DNA of 64,000 nt from the NCBI GenBank assembly GCA_001931535.1, contig CP016211.1:1020501-1084500 (forward strand), given 5' to 3'. The position numbers and the translations under genes are program-made. Source of the stretch: Minicystis rosea. GTDB lineage: Bacteria; Myxococcota_A; Polyangia; Polyangiales; Polyangiaceae. The notes beneath the pieces are model-generated. The model was given only the letters and a program-made list of their open reading frames with translations. It ran no database searches and was not told the DNA's origin. Below are positions 16,942 to 25,338 of this stretch, in pieces. Every line of letters begins with the position of its first letter. Positions within the stretch are counted from its first letter, which is position 1.

Positions 16942-17451
16942 ATGAAGCCACCGATTGTCGTCAACATCGACTCCGTTCCCGAGAAAGGGGAGACCGAAGG
17001 CGAGCACTGGGGCGCCCCGTACAAGCCGCTCACTCCTGCGCTCGATGCGCTCGGTGGACGGCTCGGCGCCAACGTCACCCGCGTTCCGAAGGGGCGCACG
17101 GCTTGCCCGTTTCACACCCACGCGCGGGAGGACGAGGTGTTCTTCGTGCTCTCCGGGCGTGGCGTCCTCCGCTACGGCGACGAGCTCCTTCCGCTGCGCG
17201 CTGGAGACTGTGTATCGTGCCCCGCCGGCACCGCCGTCGCTCACCAGATTGCCAATCCCTACGACGAGGACCTCGTCTATCTGGGTATCGGTCTCAACGA
17301 CCCGCACGAGGTCTGCACCTATCCGGATTCCGGGAAGGTGCTGGTGCGAAGCCTGAAAACGGTCGGGTGGCTGAAGAAGGACGACTACATGGCGGGCGAG
17401 CCCGAGGTCCCGAAGATCCTCACCCTGATCGCCGAGCGCTCGCCGCGATGA
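16942..17451 (+). CDS. Cupin-domain protein
   Basis: 169-residue single-domain cupin. Motif 1 is FHTHAREDEVFFVLSGRG (H-x-H-x4-E pattern, metal ligands), motif 2 is GDCVSCPAGTAVAHQIAN with the fourth His ligand. RBS GGGAG lies 7 bases before ATG 16942. Members include isomerases, dioxygenases and sugar-binding proteins, so the reaction cannot be given. The ~45-residue C-terminal extension ends with acidic/basic helices. Confidence 0.88.
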   Translation: MKPPIVVNIDSVPEKGETEGEHWGAPYKPLTPALDALGGRLGANVTRVPKGRTACPFHTHAREDEVFFVLSGRGVLRYGDELLPLRAGDCVSCPAGTAVAHQIANPYDEDLVYLGIGLNDPHEVCTYPDSGKVLVRSLKTVGWLKKDDYMAGEPEVPKILTLIAERSPR

Positions 17452-17568
17452 GCGCTCGGACATGGATCTCGTTCGCATCGGTATCACCCGCCCGGGCGGC
17501 GGGAGAGCGAGCGTGGTCCGTTTACGCGGTCGCTGCGTTCGCGAGACGCGCTATCGGGTGAGTCACGA

Positions 17569-18261
17569 TCACGGCTCGAAGCGCACCTCGGTGCACTCGG
17601 CCTGCGGCGCCAGGTGGCGGCGACACGTGTCGATGCTCGAATGACAGACCACCAGACGTCCGCCTTCGGGGAGGATACTGTCGCCATAGCTGCAGACCAG
17701 AGGGGCCGGCCGTTCGATGCACACGCCCGAAGGACGGCTGGCTTCACACGCCGCCTTGCCGCTGAACTGGCAGGCTCTGATTTTATCGTCGTTCTTGCTC
17801 GAGACGCACCATCGCCCCGCGTACTGCTGTCGCACGCGCTGCACGCTGTCGGGTGTGAGGCTCCCCGTCTCCTTTGGAGGCGCCGGCGCGGGGCCCAAGG
17901 CGACACGCACGCAACTTCCTCCATACTCTTTGCAAGCGTCGCGCGAACGGAAACACTTATCGTGCCTCCCGCTCGGGTCGTCCGCCGGCGGGATGTCACA
18001 GAAGATCTCGGTCGGCTTGGGAAAACACCTCAGCACATCGATGGAGATGTCATTGACGTAGTGCTCGCACGACTCTTTGGAGATGTAGCCACAGTCGGTC
18101 AATTCCGGCCCAATCCCGGTGCAATGGGCGCCATGATAGCGGGCGCGCATGGTCTTCTCCACGTCGCTCGAAGCCGAGGGGCTGCACGCTCCGAGAAGCG
18201 CGAAGAACACCGCGCCGATCGCCACGCCGGCGCGGCGTGCTCGAGCCTCGAAGGGCGGCAT
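17569..18261 (-). CDS. Cys-rich lipoprotein of unknown function
   Basis: 230 residues. Signal GVAIGAVFFALLGAC, then a mature part with about 16 Cys spaced as in small disulfide domains: one copy from CTGIGPELTDCGYISKESC, a second from WCVSSKNDDKIRACQ. The two halves share the pattern Y-G-x-C/W-C...C...C and appear to be an internal duplication. ATG 18261 is chosen for the lipoprotein signal; the RBS is weak. The same frame stays open upstream to 18738 with more Cys-rich sequence (see the adjoining region). Confidence 0.72.
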   Translation of the reverse strand: MPPFEARARRAGVAIGAVFFALLGACSPSASSDVEKTMRARYHGAHCTGIGPELTDCGYISKESCEHYVNDISIDVLRCFPKPTEIFCDIPPADDPSGRHDKCFRSRDACKEYGGSCVRVALGPAPAPPKETGSLTPDSVQRVRQQYAGRWCVSSKNDDKIRACQFSGKAACEASRPSGVCIERPAPLVCSYGDSILPEGGRLVVCHSSIDTCRRHLAPQAECTEVRFEP

Positions 18262-18724
18262 TCGACGAAGATGACCGAGATCGGGATCGAAAGGGTTGGT
18301 GCGCGCGAGCCGCCCGATGGGCAAGAGGGGGCGCGTGCATGCGGCTTCTGGCCGCTCCTGCGAGAGCCTACGTGATGTGGTGTCCGATGTCGTCATGGGT
18401 TTGGGATTGCATTCAAAGGTGCTTTCCCCACGATCACAAGTCAAAAGCGGGGTTGGCTCGCAGACCCATGTGCGTTCACGATCGCGCGATTGGGAAGGGC
18501 GCCGCCATCGATCTCCCTCGAAATACTTACACGTGCGTTTCCGCGCTCCGGGTCGGGCTCCCTCGGAGAGCGTGTCGTCCTCGGTCGTGACGACCTGGCC
18601 GAATAGGTCGAGCGCCATCAGGTGCGGCGACGTTGGTCGCTGCCCGCGTCCCAAGTTGGTGGGCCGCGTCTCCGGCGCCCTCTGCGCGGCAGAGCCCCCG
18701 TGGGCTCGAGCCGCAGGTGAGACC
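18262..18724. other. Region with possible Cys-rich gene remnant
   Basis: 463 bases without a called gene. The minus-strand frame that continues upstream of the Cys-rich lipoprotein encodes TWVCEPTPLLTCDRG and nearby Cys, similar in spacing to the lipoprotein's own repeats, but lacks a start or signal. It may be a decayed extra copy or chance. Confidence 0.3.
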
Positions 18725-19174
18725 TCAGGCGCTTTCACTCGCGAGCACCGTCTGGAGCCGATCGAGGTTTTGCTCGTTGGCCGTTGCGCTGAGGCTACGC
18801 ATCTTCTCGGCGACCTCGGCGCTCTCGAACTCCTGGACCCAAGTCAGATGGGTTTGATCGCCGCGAGCGGTCAGCGTCACCGTCAGTCTGAACCATGGTT
18901 TCACGACGTGCTCGATGACGATCTTGGTATCGGGCTGAATCTCCCGGAAGACGCTCTCGTTGGGGTAGTTGGCACCGTTCGGGCCGTGCATCACGAAGAC
19001 CCATCGACCGTCGGGCTTGAAGTCGAATTGCTCGAACGTGCTCGTGAAGCCCTTCGGTCCCCACCATCGCGCGAGGCGCTCGGGTTGCTCGAATGCGGCG
19101 AAGACCTCTCGGGGCGCGGCCGACAGGAGCCGCTCGGTGCGAATGGCGGCGTTCGGGGTGTTCGCGTGAGACAT
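18725..19174 (-). CDS. SRPBCC/AHSA1-family protein
   Basis: 149-residue START-like (Bet v 1 fold) protein of the Aha1/SRPBCC group. Typical segments are the N-terminal RTERLLSAAPREVFAAFEQP, RLARWWGPKGF, and C-terminal TWVQEFESAEVAEKM. These proteins bind hydrophobic ligands; many are of unknown role and are often paired with ArsR regulators, which is not the case here. Strong RBS AAGGAGAT before ATG 19174. Confidence 0.9.
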   Translation of the reverse strand: MSHANTPNAAIRTERLLSAAPREVFAAFEQPERLARWWGPKGFTSTFEQFDFKPDGRWVFVMHGPNGANYPNESVFREIQPDTKIVIEHVVKPWFRLTVTLTARGDQTHLTWVQEFESAEVAEKMRSLSATANEQNLDRLQTVLASESA

Positions 19175-19429
19175 CGTGATCTCCTTCGTGACCTGACGTG
19201 AGCGCAATCGCCGGCGGGGGCACGAGCGAACCTCATGTGGCCGTCCGTTGCATGGCGCAGCTCGTGTGCCGCGGCGTCCGCTGACCGGCGAGGTCGGGGG
19301 GAGCCGGCGCAAAGATCGCGCAATCGTCGAGAGCCGACCCGATTCATGATTCTTCCTCCTGATCTTTCCGGCAGTTTCGAGCTCGTTTCTCGTTCGGGGA
19401 GCGCGCGCGCGAAGATCGCTCTACTTTGG

Positions 19430-19462
19430 TGAGCCGTCGCGACCGCTTCGTGACCACTCACC
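19430..19462 (+). promoter_or_regulatory. Putative ECF promoter of the sigma-factor operon
   Basis: TGAGCCG (19430-19436), 15 bases, GACCACTCACC (19452-19462). The same two blocks with the same spacing occur before the two Gly-rich lipoprotein genes. The distance fits a -35/-10 pair, which suggests autoregulation by the sigma factor encoded 10 bases downstream. Confidence 0.65.
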
Positions 19463-19471
19463 GATTGCGCC

Positions 19472-20113
19472 ATGCTTGCTTCCAGCGCTCCTTCGTCCCG
19501 ACTCAAGCTCGTCCGCACCCCATCCGCGGGGGAGCTCGATGATGCCGGGCTGGCCCGCGCCGTCGCCGACGGCGAGCCCGGGGCGGCGGCGGCCGTCTGG
19601 GATCGTTACGGCACGATGGTGCAGAGCCTGCTGCGCCGCATTCTCGGCCCGGGCGGCGAGGTGGATGATCACGTGCAGGAGACGTTCATCCAGTTTTTCC
19701 GCGACGTGAAGAAGCTGCGGGATCCTGCGGCGCTTCGGCCTTTTCTCCTCGGCATCGCCGTGCGCGTGGCGCGGTCGGCGCTGCGGCGGCGGCGCATTCG
19801 GCGGTGGTTGATGTTGACCGACAGCGGGGTTTTGCCGGACGAGCCTGTGGAGGGCGTCGACGAAGGGGCGCGCGAGGCGCTCGCGCGGCTCTATCGGTTG
19901 CTCGACAAGCTGGACGACAAGGCGCGGTTGCTCTTCGTGCTGCGCTACGTCGAGGGGCTCGAGCTCACGGAGACGGCGGAGGCGAGCGGGGTCTCGCTCG
20001 CGACCGCCAAGCGCCACCTGGCGAAGGCGACGGCGCGTGTCCGCGCGATGGCGGAGAACGATGGGATCCTCGCGCCCTACCTCGTGCCCACGGAGGAGAA
20101 CGCCGATGGCTGA
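19472..20113 (+). CDS. ECF-type RNA polymerase sigma factor
   Basis: 213 residues with sigma-70 region 2 (VWDRYGTMVQSLLRRILG and DDHVQETFIQFFRDV) and region 4 (EGLELTETAEASGVSLATAKRHL, an HTH). An N-terminal ~30-residue extension is unstructured. It overlaps by 8 bases the FecR-like gene and heads a three-gene operon. Sigma/FecR pairs are typical cell-surface-signalling units; FecR acts as anti-sigma. The upstream motif shared with two nearby genes is probably its own promoter. ATG 19472 has no clear RBS. Confidence 0.9.
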   Translation: MLASSAPSSRLKLVRTPSAGELDDAGLARAVADGEPGAAAAVWDRYGTMVQSLLRRILGPGGEVDDHVQETFIQFFRDVKKLRDPAALRPFLLGIAVRVARSALRRRRIRRWLMLTDSGVLPDEPVEGVDEGAREALARLYRLLDKLDDKARLLFVLRYVEGLELTETAEASGVSLATAKRHLAKATARVRAMAENDGILAPYLVPTEENADG

Positions 20114-21389
20114 GCCGAGCTCCAAGAGCCCCCCGGAGGTCGCCGTGCAGCGGCTCGCGGCGCTGGCGCGCAGCGCGGGAACGGTGGAGCGCACGGACCG
20201 CGCGTTCGCGCGCGGACGCGCCCGGCTGATCGAAGAGGTCGAGCGGGCGAAGACACCGCCTACGCGCCGACCTTTGTGGCTCGTCGCAGTGGTGCCGCTC
20301 GCGATCGTGATCGGCGTGCTGTTGCTTCGGCCCGCGGCGCGGCTCGAGTATCAGATCGATCATGTCGCCGGTGCGCCGAGCTACGTGCGCGCGGGGACGA
20401 GCGGAGCGACGGCACGTTTCAACGAAGGGACGACGATCGGCTTCGCGCCGGGCGCGCGCGGGCGCATCACGGCGGTCACTGCGCATGGCGCGCGGGTGAG
20501 CGTCGAAGAGGGCAATGCGCACTTCCGTGTCTCGCATCTGCCCGGGGCCGAGTGGGTCGCGGAGGCAGGGCCGTTCACGGTGACGGTCACAGGGACCGAG
20601 TTCGATTTGAGCTGGCAGAACGAGCGGCTCGATTTGACGATGCAGAGCGGATCCGTCGTCGTTCGCGGGCCGCTCGTGTCGGGAGGCGTCGCGCTCCGCG
20701 ATGGCCAGCATCTGGTGGCCGATGCCGGGCGCGGCCAGCTCACCATCGCCGATCCTCGGTCTGCCGAGGAGCCCATTGCGCCTGCGCCGCCGAACGACGG
20801 TGCGTCGGTCTCGCCGTCACCGAGCGCGTCGGAGGCCCGCGCGACGCCGGAGCACGCGCCCGCGGCTTCGGGCGCTGCGAGCGCGCGTGCGCCCGCGCCG
20901 CTGGCCGCCGATCACGATGCAGGCACGACGCCCAGCTATCGTGAGATGGTGGCGCGGGGAGACTTCGCTGCCGTCGTCGCGGACGCGGAAGCGCGCGGTG
21001 TCGACACGATCTTGGCCGCTGGATCGCTGCGTGATCTCGCGGCGCTCGCGGATGCCGCGCGCTATGCGGGTCGGAGCGAGCTCTCGCGGCGCGCGTTGAT
21101 GGCCGAGCGCTCGCGGTTCGCCGGATCGCCCGAGGCGCGATCGGCGGCGTTCCTCCTCGGTCGCATGGTCGAGGCGAGCTCGCCGTCCGCGGCGATCTCC
21201 TGGTACGACCAGTATCTCGCCGAATCGCCGGGCGGCTCGCTCGCGGCCGAGGCGCTCGGAAGGAAGATGATCGCGGTGCGCAACGCGAGCGGTCGCGAAG
21301 CGGCGCGCCCGATCGCCGAGGAGTACGTGAAGCGCCATCCGCAGGGCTCGTTCGCGGCCGCCGCGGCGGAGATCCTCGACGGCCGATGA
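20106..21389 (+). CDS. FecR-domain anti-sigma-type membrane protein with TPR-like tail
   Basis: 427 residues. Cytoplasmic N-terminus (~55), one membrane helix (LWLVAVVPLAIVIGVLLL, about 56-73), periplasmic FecR domain (~100-215: SGATARFNEGTTIGFAPG, FTVTVTGTEFDLSW, LTMQSGSVVVRG), a Pro/Ala linker, and a helical C-terminal part with tetratricopeptide-like repeats (~285-427). ATG overlaps the sigma-gene stop (ATGGCTGA), so the two are coupled. It likely holds the sigma factor until a periplasmic signal arrives. The TPR tail could sense the third gene product; that is inference. Confidence 0.88.
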   Translation: MAEPSSKSPPEVAVQRLAALARSAGTVERTDRAFARGRARLIEEVERAKTPPTRRPLWLVAVVPLAIVIGVLLLRPAARLEYQIDHVAGAPSYVRAGTSGATARFNEGTTIGFAPGARGRITAVTAHGARVSVEEGNAHFRVSHLPGAEWVAEAGPFTVTVTGTEFDLSWQNERLDLTMQSGSVVVRGPLVSGGVALRDGQHLVADAGRGQLTIADPRSAEEPIAPAPPNDGASVSPSPSASEARATPEHAPAASGAASARAPAPLAADHDAGTTPSYREMVARGDFAAVVADAEARGVDTILAAGSLRDLAALADAARYAGRSELSRRALMAERSRFAGSPEARSAAFLLGRMVEASSPSAAISWYDQYLAESPGGSLAAEALGRKMIAVRNASGREAARPIAEEYVKRHPQGSFAAAAAEILDGR

Positions 21390-22591
21390 AGGCGAATGGG
21401 CTCGCGCTCGTGCTGTGCGCGGCGCTCCTCGCGGCTCGCGTCGTGCGCGCCGACGACGGGCTCGTGGTCGACGTCGTGCGCCCGCCGCGCGGTGGCACGC
21501 TCATCGAGGAGGCCACGATTCGGCTCACGGGCGAGCTGCGGGCCGTGGGCTTTTCGGTTCGTCTGGTCGAGCGCAGGCCGGGCGCGGATGGCCGCGCGCA
21601 GGTCGAGGTCGAGCAAGGATCCTTCGCGACCCTCGCCATCCTCGAGAGCAATCGCGGCGCCGAGGTCGACGTCTGGGTCGCCGATCACCTGACGAAGAAG
21701 ACGCTCGTCCGGCGCGTGGAGATCGGCGATCCACGCGGCGGAAACGCCGCGAGCGATCTCGCCGTGCGCTCCACCGAGCTGCTCCGCGCGAGCCTTCTCG
21801 AAGTGACCGGCGAGCGAAAGCGCGAGCTGCCCGCGAAGGTGGCCCAATGGATCGCAGAGGCCGCCCCCGCGGCGCCCGCGATCACTGCGTCGCCACGGCC
21901 TTCTGCATCGACGCCTCCTGCAACCACGGCGCCTCCTGCAACCACGGCGCCTCCTGCCTCTACGCCGCCCGCATCCTCATCGCCCAATCCGCTTGCATTC
22001 GCATCCTCATCGCCTCCCGCATCACGTGCCGTCGAGCCCACGGCGCGCGCGCCCGAGCCCGCGACGCCGAACACCCGAGCTCGTTGGGGAAACCTCGAAG
22101 CAGGCTTCACGGTGCTCGCGGGCGGCGTGGGCGCAGCGCCGGGGCCGTACCTTCGCGTCGCCTACGATCTCCCAGCGGGCCTCTCGTTGCGCGCGTCTCT
22201 CGTTCCGGGTGTCTCGACGATTCGCCTCGACGCCACGGCGGGCAGCGTGACGCTCTCGCAGACCATGGCGACGTTGGAGCTCGCCTATTCCTTCGGCCTG
22301 GAGAGCCGGCGCGTCTTTCCCATCCTCTCCGCCGGCGCCGGCGTGTACCGGCTCGTCGCCGACGGACACGGCAGCGGCAAGTATCGCGGCATGCATCACG
22401 ACGTCGCCGCGGCGGCCTTCACGCTCGGCGCCGGCCTCGGCGTTCGCATCCTTCCGAACCTCGCGGCGCTCGCGGCGCTCGACACGCTCCTTCTCGCGCC
22501 GCCGCCGGTCCTCGTCGTCGCCGACACCGAGGTGGGCCGCACCGGGCGCCCCGCGTTCCTGCCCTCGATCGGCCTTCGGGTGACCTATTGA
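21386..22591 (+). CDS. Periplasmic/outer-membrane protein of the sigma-FecR operon
   Basis: 401 residues. Sec signal (cleavage near VVRA). N-terminal alpha/beta domain (~25-155), then a Thr/Pro/Ser/Ala linker with short tandem repeats (CCTCCTGCAACCACGGCG twice near 21920-21955). C-terminal ~180 residues of alternating hydrophobic beta-strands (LEAGFTVLAGGVG, YLRVAYDL, LELAYSF) ending in LRVTY, an aromatic-terminated barrel-like end. ATG overlaps the preceding stop (ATGA). No TonB-box or plug was seen, so it is not a classic siderophore receptor. It may be the surface sensor of the system. Confidence 0.8.
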   Translation: MKANGLALVLCAALLAARVVRADDGLVVDVVRPPRGGTLIEEATIRLTGELRAVGFSVRLVERRPGADGRAQVEVEQGSFATLAILESNRGAEVDVWVADHLTKKTLVRRVEIGDPRGGNAASDLAVRSTELLRASLLEVTGERKRELPAKVAQWIAEAAPAAPAITASPRPSASTPPATTAPPATTAPPASTPPASSSPNPLAFASSSPPASRAVEPTARAPEPATPNTRARWGNLEAGFTVLAGGVGAAPGPYLRVAYDLPAGLSLRASLVPGVSTIRLDATAGSVTLSQTMATLELAYSFGLESRRVFPILSAGAGVYRLVADGHGSGKYRGMHHDVAAAAFTLGAGLGVRILPNLAALAALDTLLLAPPPVLVVADTEVGRTGRPAFLPSIGLRVTY

Positions 22592-22610
22592 AGGCGTCAC
22601 TTCATTTTCG

Positions 22611-22644
22611 TGAGCCGCCGGCGCGCGGCGCCGACCACTCACCC
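22611..22644 (+). promoter_or_regulatory. Putative ECF promoter, Gly-rich lipoprotein 1
   Basis: TGAGCCG (22611-22617), N15, GACCACTCACCC (22633-22644), matching the element before the sigma gene. It lies 36 bases upstream of ATG 22681. Confidence 0.65.
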
Positions 22645-22680
22645 ATGGATGCGCGCGCGCTCGAACCCGAGACACCGACC

Positions 22681-23031
22681 ATGACCTGGAATCGTTGGGC
22701 CTGTCCAATCGCGATCGTCGCGCTGGCGACCATGTTGGCGGCGATCGGATGCACACCGAGGCTCATCCAGGCCGTCGAGCTTGCTGACGGCGGCGCCGAG
22801 ATCGGGGGCAACTGCTGCGCGCAGGGCGGTGCCGAGTCGATCGCGGGCGGCGGACACGGCGGCGCGATGTCGGTCGCCGCCGGTGGGCACGGCGGCGCTG
22901 GATCTTGGACCACCAGCGGACAGGGCGGCGCTGAGCCGTCGACCGGCGGACACGGCGGCGCGCAGCTCGGCGTGGGTGGCAGCGCCGGCATGGTCGGCAC
23001 CGGCGGAACCGGCGACGCGGGAGCCCCATAG
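22681..23031 (+). CDS. Gly-rich lipoprotein 1
   Basis: 116 residues. Signal IVALATMLAAIGC followed by ~90 residues of GGAxxxxGGHGGA-type repeats with a CC pair near residue 38. No globular domain. Similar in layout to the next gene (MTWNRWA / MNWNRKA start, lipobox, Gly repeats), so the two are tandem paralogs. An in-frame ATG at 22645 falls inside the promoter motif, so 22681 is preferred. Probably a surface spacer or matrix protein under the local ECF sigma factor. Confidence 0.75.
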   Translation: MTWNRWACPIAIVALATMLAAIGCTPRLIQAVELADGGAEIGGNCCAQGGAESIAGGGHGGAMSVAAGGHGGAGSWTTSGQGGAEPSTGGHGGAQLGVGGSAGMVGTGGTGDAGAP

Positions 23032-23201
23032 GGCCTCTCGTTCCCTCGCCGAAATCCCACAACCGATCTCCCGACAAGGGCCTTCGTCATCGGAGCATGT
23101 GACTCCGCTCCTTCCGGCGAGCGCGTCGCGGGCGTCCGCTCAGTCGCTCATGCGATCTCGTGATCGCCTCAGTGATTGAAAGAAGAACGCTTTCACATTC
23201 T

Positions 23202-23235
23202 TGAGCCGCAGGCGGGCGCCACCGACCACTCACCC
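23202..23235 (+). promoter_or_regulatory. Putative ECF promoter, Gly-rich lipoprotein 2
   Basis: TGAGCCG (23202-23208), N15, GACCACTCACCC (23224-23235). Third copy of the element, 62 bases upstream of ATG 23298. The flanking bases TTCA..TTC are also shared with copy 2. Confidence 0.65.
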
Positions 23236-23297
23236 ATGTACGCACGACGAAGCAATCGAGCGTTCGTCAGGCACAGTGACCCGAGGAGACACCGAGC

Positions 23298-23813
23298 ATG
23301 AACTGGAATCGCAAAGCACTCGAATCCGCGATCGCCGTCCTCGCAACCGTGATGGCGGTCGGATGCAATCCGACGAGCAGCCATGGTGGCGAAGGCAGCG
23401 CCAACCTCGAACAGGGATCCTGCGGTCAGGGCGGCGCGGAACAATGGCCTGGCACCGCGACCGGCGGCGCGGGGCAGGGCGGTGAAGGCGGCGCGGAAGA
23501 ATGGACGGGCAGCGCGGCGGGCGGCGCTTCGCAGGGCGGTGCAGGCCCTGGCACCGCGGCGGGCGGCGCTTCGCAAGGCGGTGCAGGCCCTGGCACTGCG
23601 GCCGGCGGCGCTTCGCAAGGCGGTGCCGGCCCTGGGGCGGGCGGTGAAGGCGGCGCGGAGCCGTGGCCCGGCGGCGCAACCGGCGGCGCGGGGCAAGGCG
23701 GTCAAGGCGGCGCGGAGCCGTGCCCGGGGACGGCGACCGGCGGCGCAGGGCAGGGCGGTGAAGGCGGCGCACAGCCGGGCACCGGCGGCCAAGGTGGTTA
23801 TCGCGCTCGCTGA
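23298..23813 (+). CDS. Gly-rich lipoprotein 2
   Basis: 171 residues, paralog of the preceding lipoprotein. Signal AIAVLATVMAVGC, then ~140 residues of Gly/Ala/Gln repeats, including three copies of AAGGASQGGAGPGT. GAGGAGA lies 12 bases before the ATG. Only four Cys including the lipid Cys. The low-complexity, collagen-like composition suggests an extracellular spacer or matrix role; this is inference. Confidence 0.75.
   Translation: MNWNRKALESAIAVLATVMAVGCNPTSSHGGEGSANLEQGSCGQGGAEQWPGTATGGAGQGGEGGAEEWTGSAAGGASQGGAGPGTAAGGASQGGAGPGTAAGGASQGGAGPGAGGEGGAEPWPGGATGGAGQGGQGGAEPCPGTATGGAGQGGEGGAQPGTGGQGGYRAR
23521..23640 (+). repeat. 42-bp coding tandem repeat, 2.9 copies
   Basis: Copies start at 23521, 23563 and 23605 and differ at only a few bases (one is GCAGGGC versus GCAAGGC). 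This near-identity points to recent expansion and to likely length variation between strains. Confidence 0.8.
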
Positions 23814-24325
23814 GATCTGCTGGACGCGTGCGGACATCTCTCCTTCCTTGATCGCGCTCCCTCGAAATGAGGGAACCTCCTTTGCTCGCACTCGCCGGCT
23901 CGTGCGCGCCCATCGTCGGACGGAGCCCAAGGCTTCGATGCCCGAGCCTGCGAACCCGCGCTTTCTCATCGGATCTCGAGCAGCGCCTCGGAGCCCCGAG
24001 GCGGCAGCCGTGCTCACCGTAGCTCGATCCATCGGTGGCTGGGCAGCACGCAAAGCCTCCTTGGGTCGGGTCGTGGTCGAGGTGTGATACCACGAGATCC
24101 GGAGAAGTATCGGTGTCATCCACCGCTGCCACACATTCGTCCGGCCATTGCCTCATCGACATCGGCTCGTGCGCGCCGGCGGTCTCCTTCATGAGATCGA
24201 CCTGGCCTAGCGTGGATTGCAGCCGGTAGCGGCGTATCGTCGATACCGTCGCTGACGGCGCACAGCCATCCTCCATGTGTTCGAGCACCATCGTGGTGCC
24301 CCGGCGAGGCCACGATGGGTGATCG
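23814..24325. other. Convergent intergenic region, nothing clear
   Basis: 512 bases between convergent genes. Minus-strand open frames exist, but their sequences are Arg/Ser-rich and without RBS, signal or domain. No terminator hairpin was identified. Confidence 0.35.
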
Positions 24326-24937
24326 TCATTTGGGCCGAGCGGGGGAGCGCCTCACCATGAAGTTGGCGAATGCCTTGAGCGCGCGGAGCTCGATGGGACC
24401 GAGATCGTCCGTGAGCTCGCGTAGTCGCCGGCGGAGTGCGGCGGCGCTTTCACCGCGTCGGCGCGCGCTCGCCGGCAGAGAGGGACGTGTCGCCGGGCTC
24501 ACGTGGTTGGCCTCGAGCCAGGAGCTCAGCGCTGCTCGCAGCAGATGCTCACGAAAAGCGAGCCAGGCGTCGCGCGCCTCGGTGTGCTCGGCGAGGGTCT
24601 CTCGGAAACGCCGGAACGCGCCTCGGCCTTGGATGGCGCGGCCGAGCTCTCCTTTGAGACTCGGATCCTGCACCATCGCGATGTACTGCTCCATCCAAGC
24701 GTATTGCACACGCGCGCTCACGGACTCGATGCGCAGATAGCTCACGTCGTGCGCGATGCGGGCATGAAGGTGAGGGTCGCCCTCGCCGTCCACGATGCGT
24801 AGGACGGCGCCCGTGGACCGGTGAAGATACGAACGGACCCTGCCCGCGTTGCTCTCGAAGGCGTCTTCCAGCGCGCCCCAATCGATGGCGACGTCCTCTT
24901 CCTCACTCGCGCCGAGCTGCGTGTCTGTTGCTCTCAT
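24326..24937 (-). CDS. UPF0158-family protein
   Basis: 203 residues. The pattern IDWGALEDAFE, YLHRSTGAVLRIVDGE, RVQYAWMEQYIAMVQD, GRGAFRRFRETLAEH and WLAFREHLLRAALSSWLEANH is that of UPF0158 (PF03682), whose function is unknown. A ~55-residue Arg-rich C-terminal extension is not part of the family core. ATG 24937 is preferred over in-frame starts at 24958/24964; all have weak RBS. Divergent from the large DUF4215 lipoprotein. Confidence 0.85.
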   Translation of the reverse strand: MRATDTQLGASEEEDVAIDWGALEDAFESNAGRVRSYLHRSTGAVLRIVDGEGDPHLHARIAHDVSYLRIESVSARVQYAWMEQYIAMVQDPSLKGELGRAIQGRGAFRRFRETLAEHTEARDAWLAFREHLLRAALSSWLEANHVSPATRPSLPASARRRGESAAALRRRLRELTDDLGPIELRALKAFANFMVRRSPARPK

Positions 24938-25338
24938 GATGTCGTGTCGAGCGCACATGGTCACGTGCGTTTCGCGCGCCGCGACGGGTCGCGGCCAATC
25001 ATCCTCGGTGGAGGACTACCCGCCGGGTCGGCTCTGCACAAGCGAGATCGAAGCGTGTTCGTTCTCCCAATCTCATGGCCGGGAGACAGTGTGTCCCGCC
25101 CCGAATTGCGACGGTGTCGCAGGGGACGACAAGCGTCGAACAGACGAGTGCTCCTAGGCACCACTGCATGCGTGCTTGTTGCAGGCTGCGACGGTGCCGC
25201 AAAAATCAGCGGGAAAAAAGCGATCTCGCGCGGCGGCGCGCCACCATCGCTGTTGCTCGGGCGGCGCGGGCCGGACTAGTGTGGTGGATCGTTGCGTGTG
25301 CAGTGGGGGCCGGCGCCGCAGCGAAAGGGTATTGGTCT
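24938..25338. promoter_or_regulatory. Divergent control region with two operator-like palindromes
   Basis: 401 bases. TGCGAC-GGT-GTCGCA (25107-25121) is a perfect inverted repeat, and TGCGACGGTGCCGCA (25187-25201) is a one-mismatch copy exactly 80 bp downstream. Both lie upstream of the DUF4215 lipoprotein gene and could bind one regulator at two sites. No gene is seen here. Confidence 0.45.

Noticed and set aside
22645..22680. Upstream ATG as start of Gly-rich lipoprotein 1
   Set aside because: It falls directly at the end of the shared promoter motif and would put 12 charged residues before the lipoprotein signal; the paralog has no in-frame equivalent.
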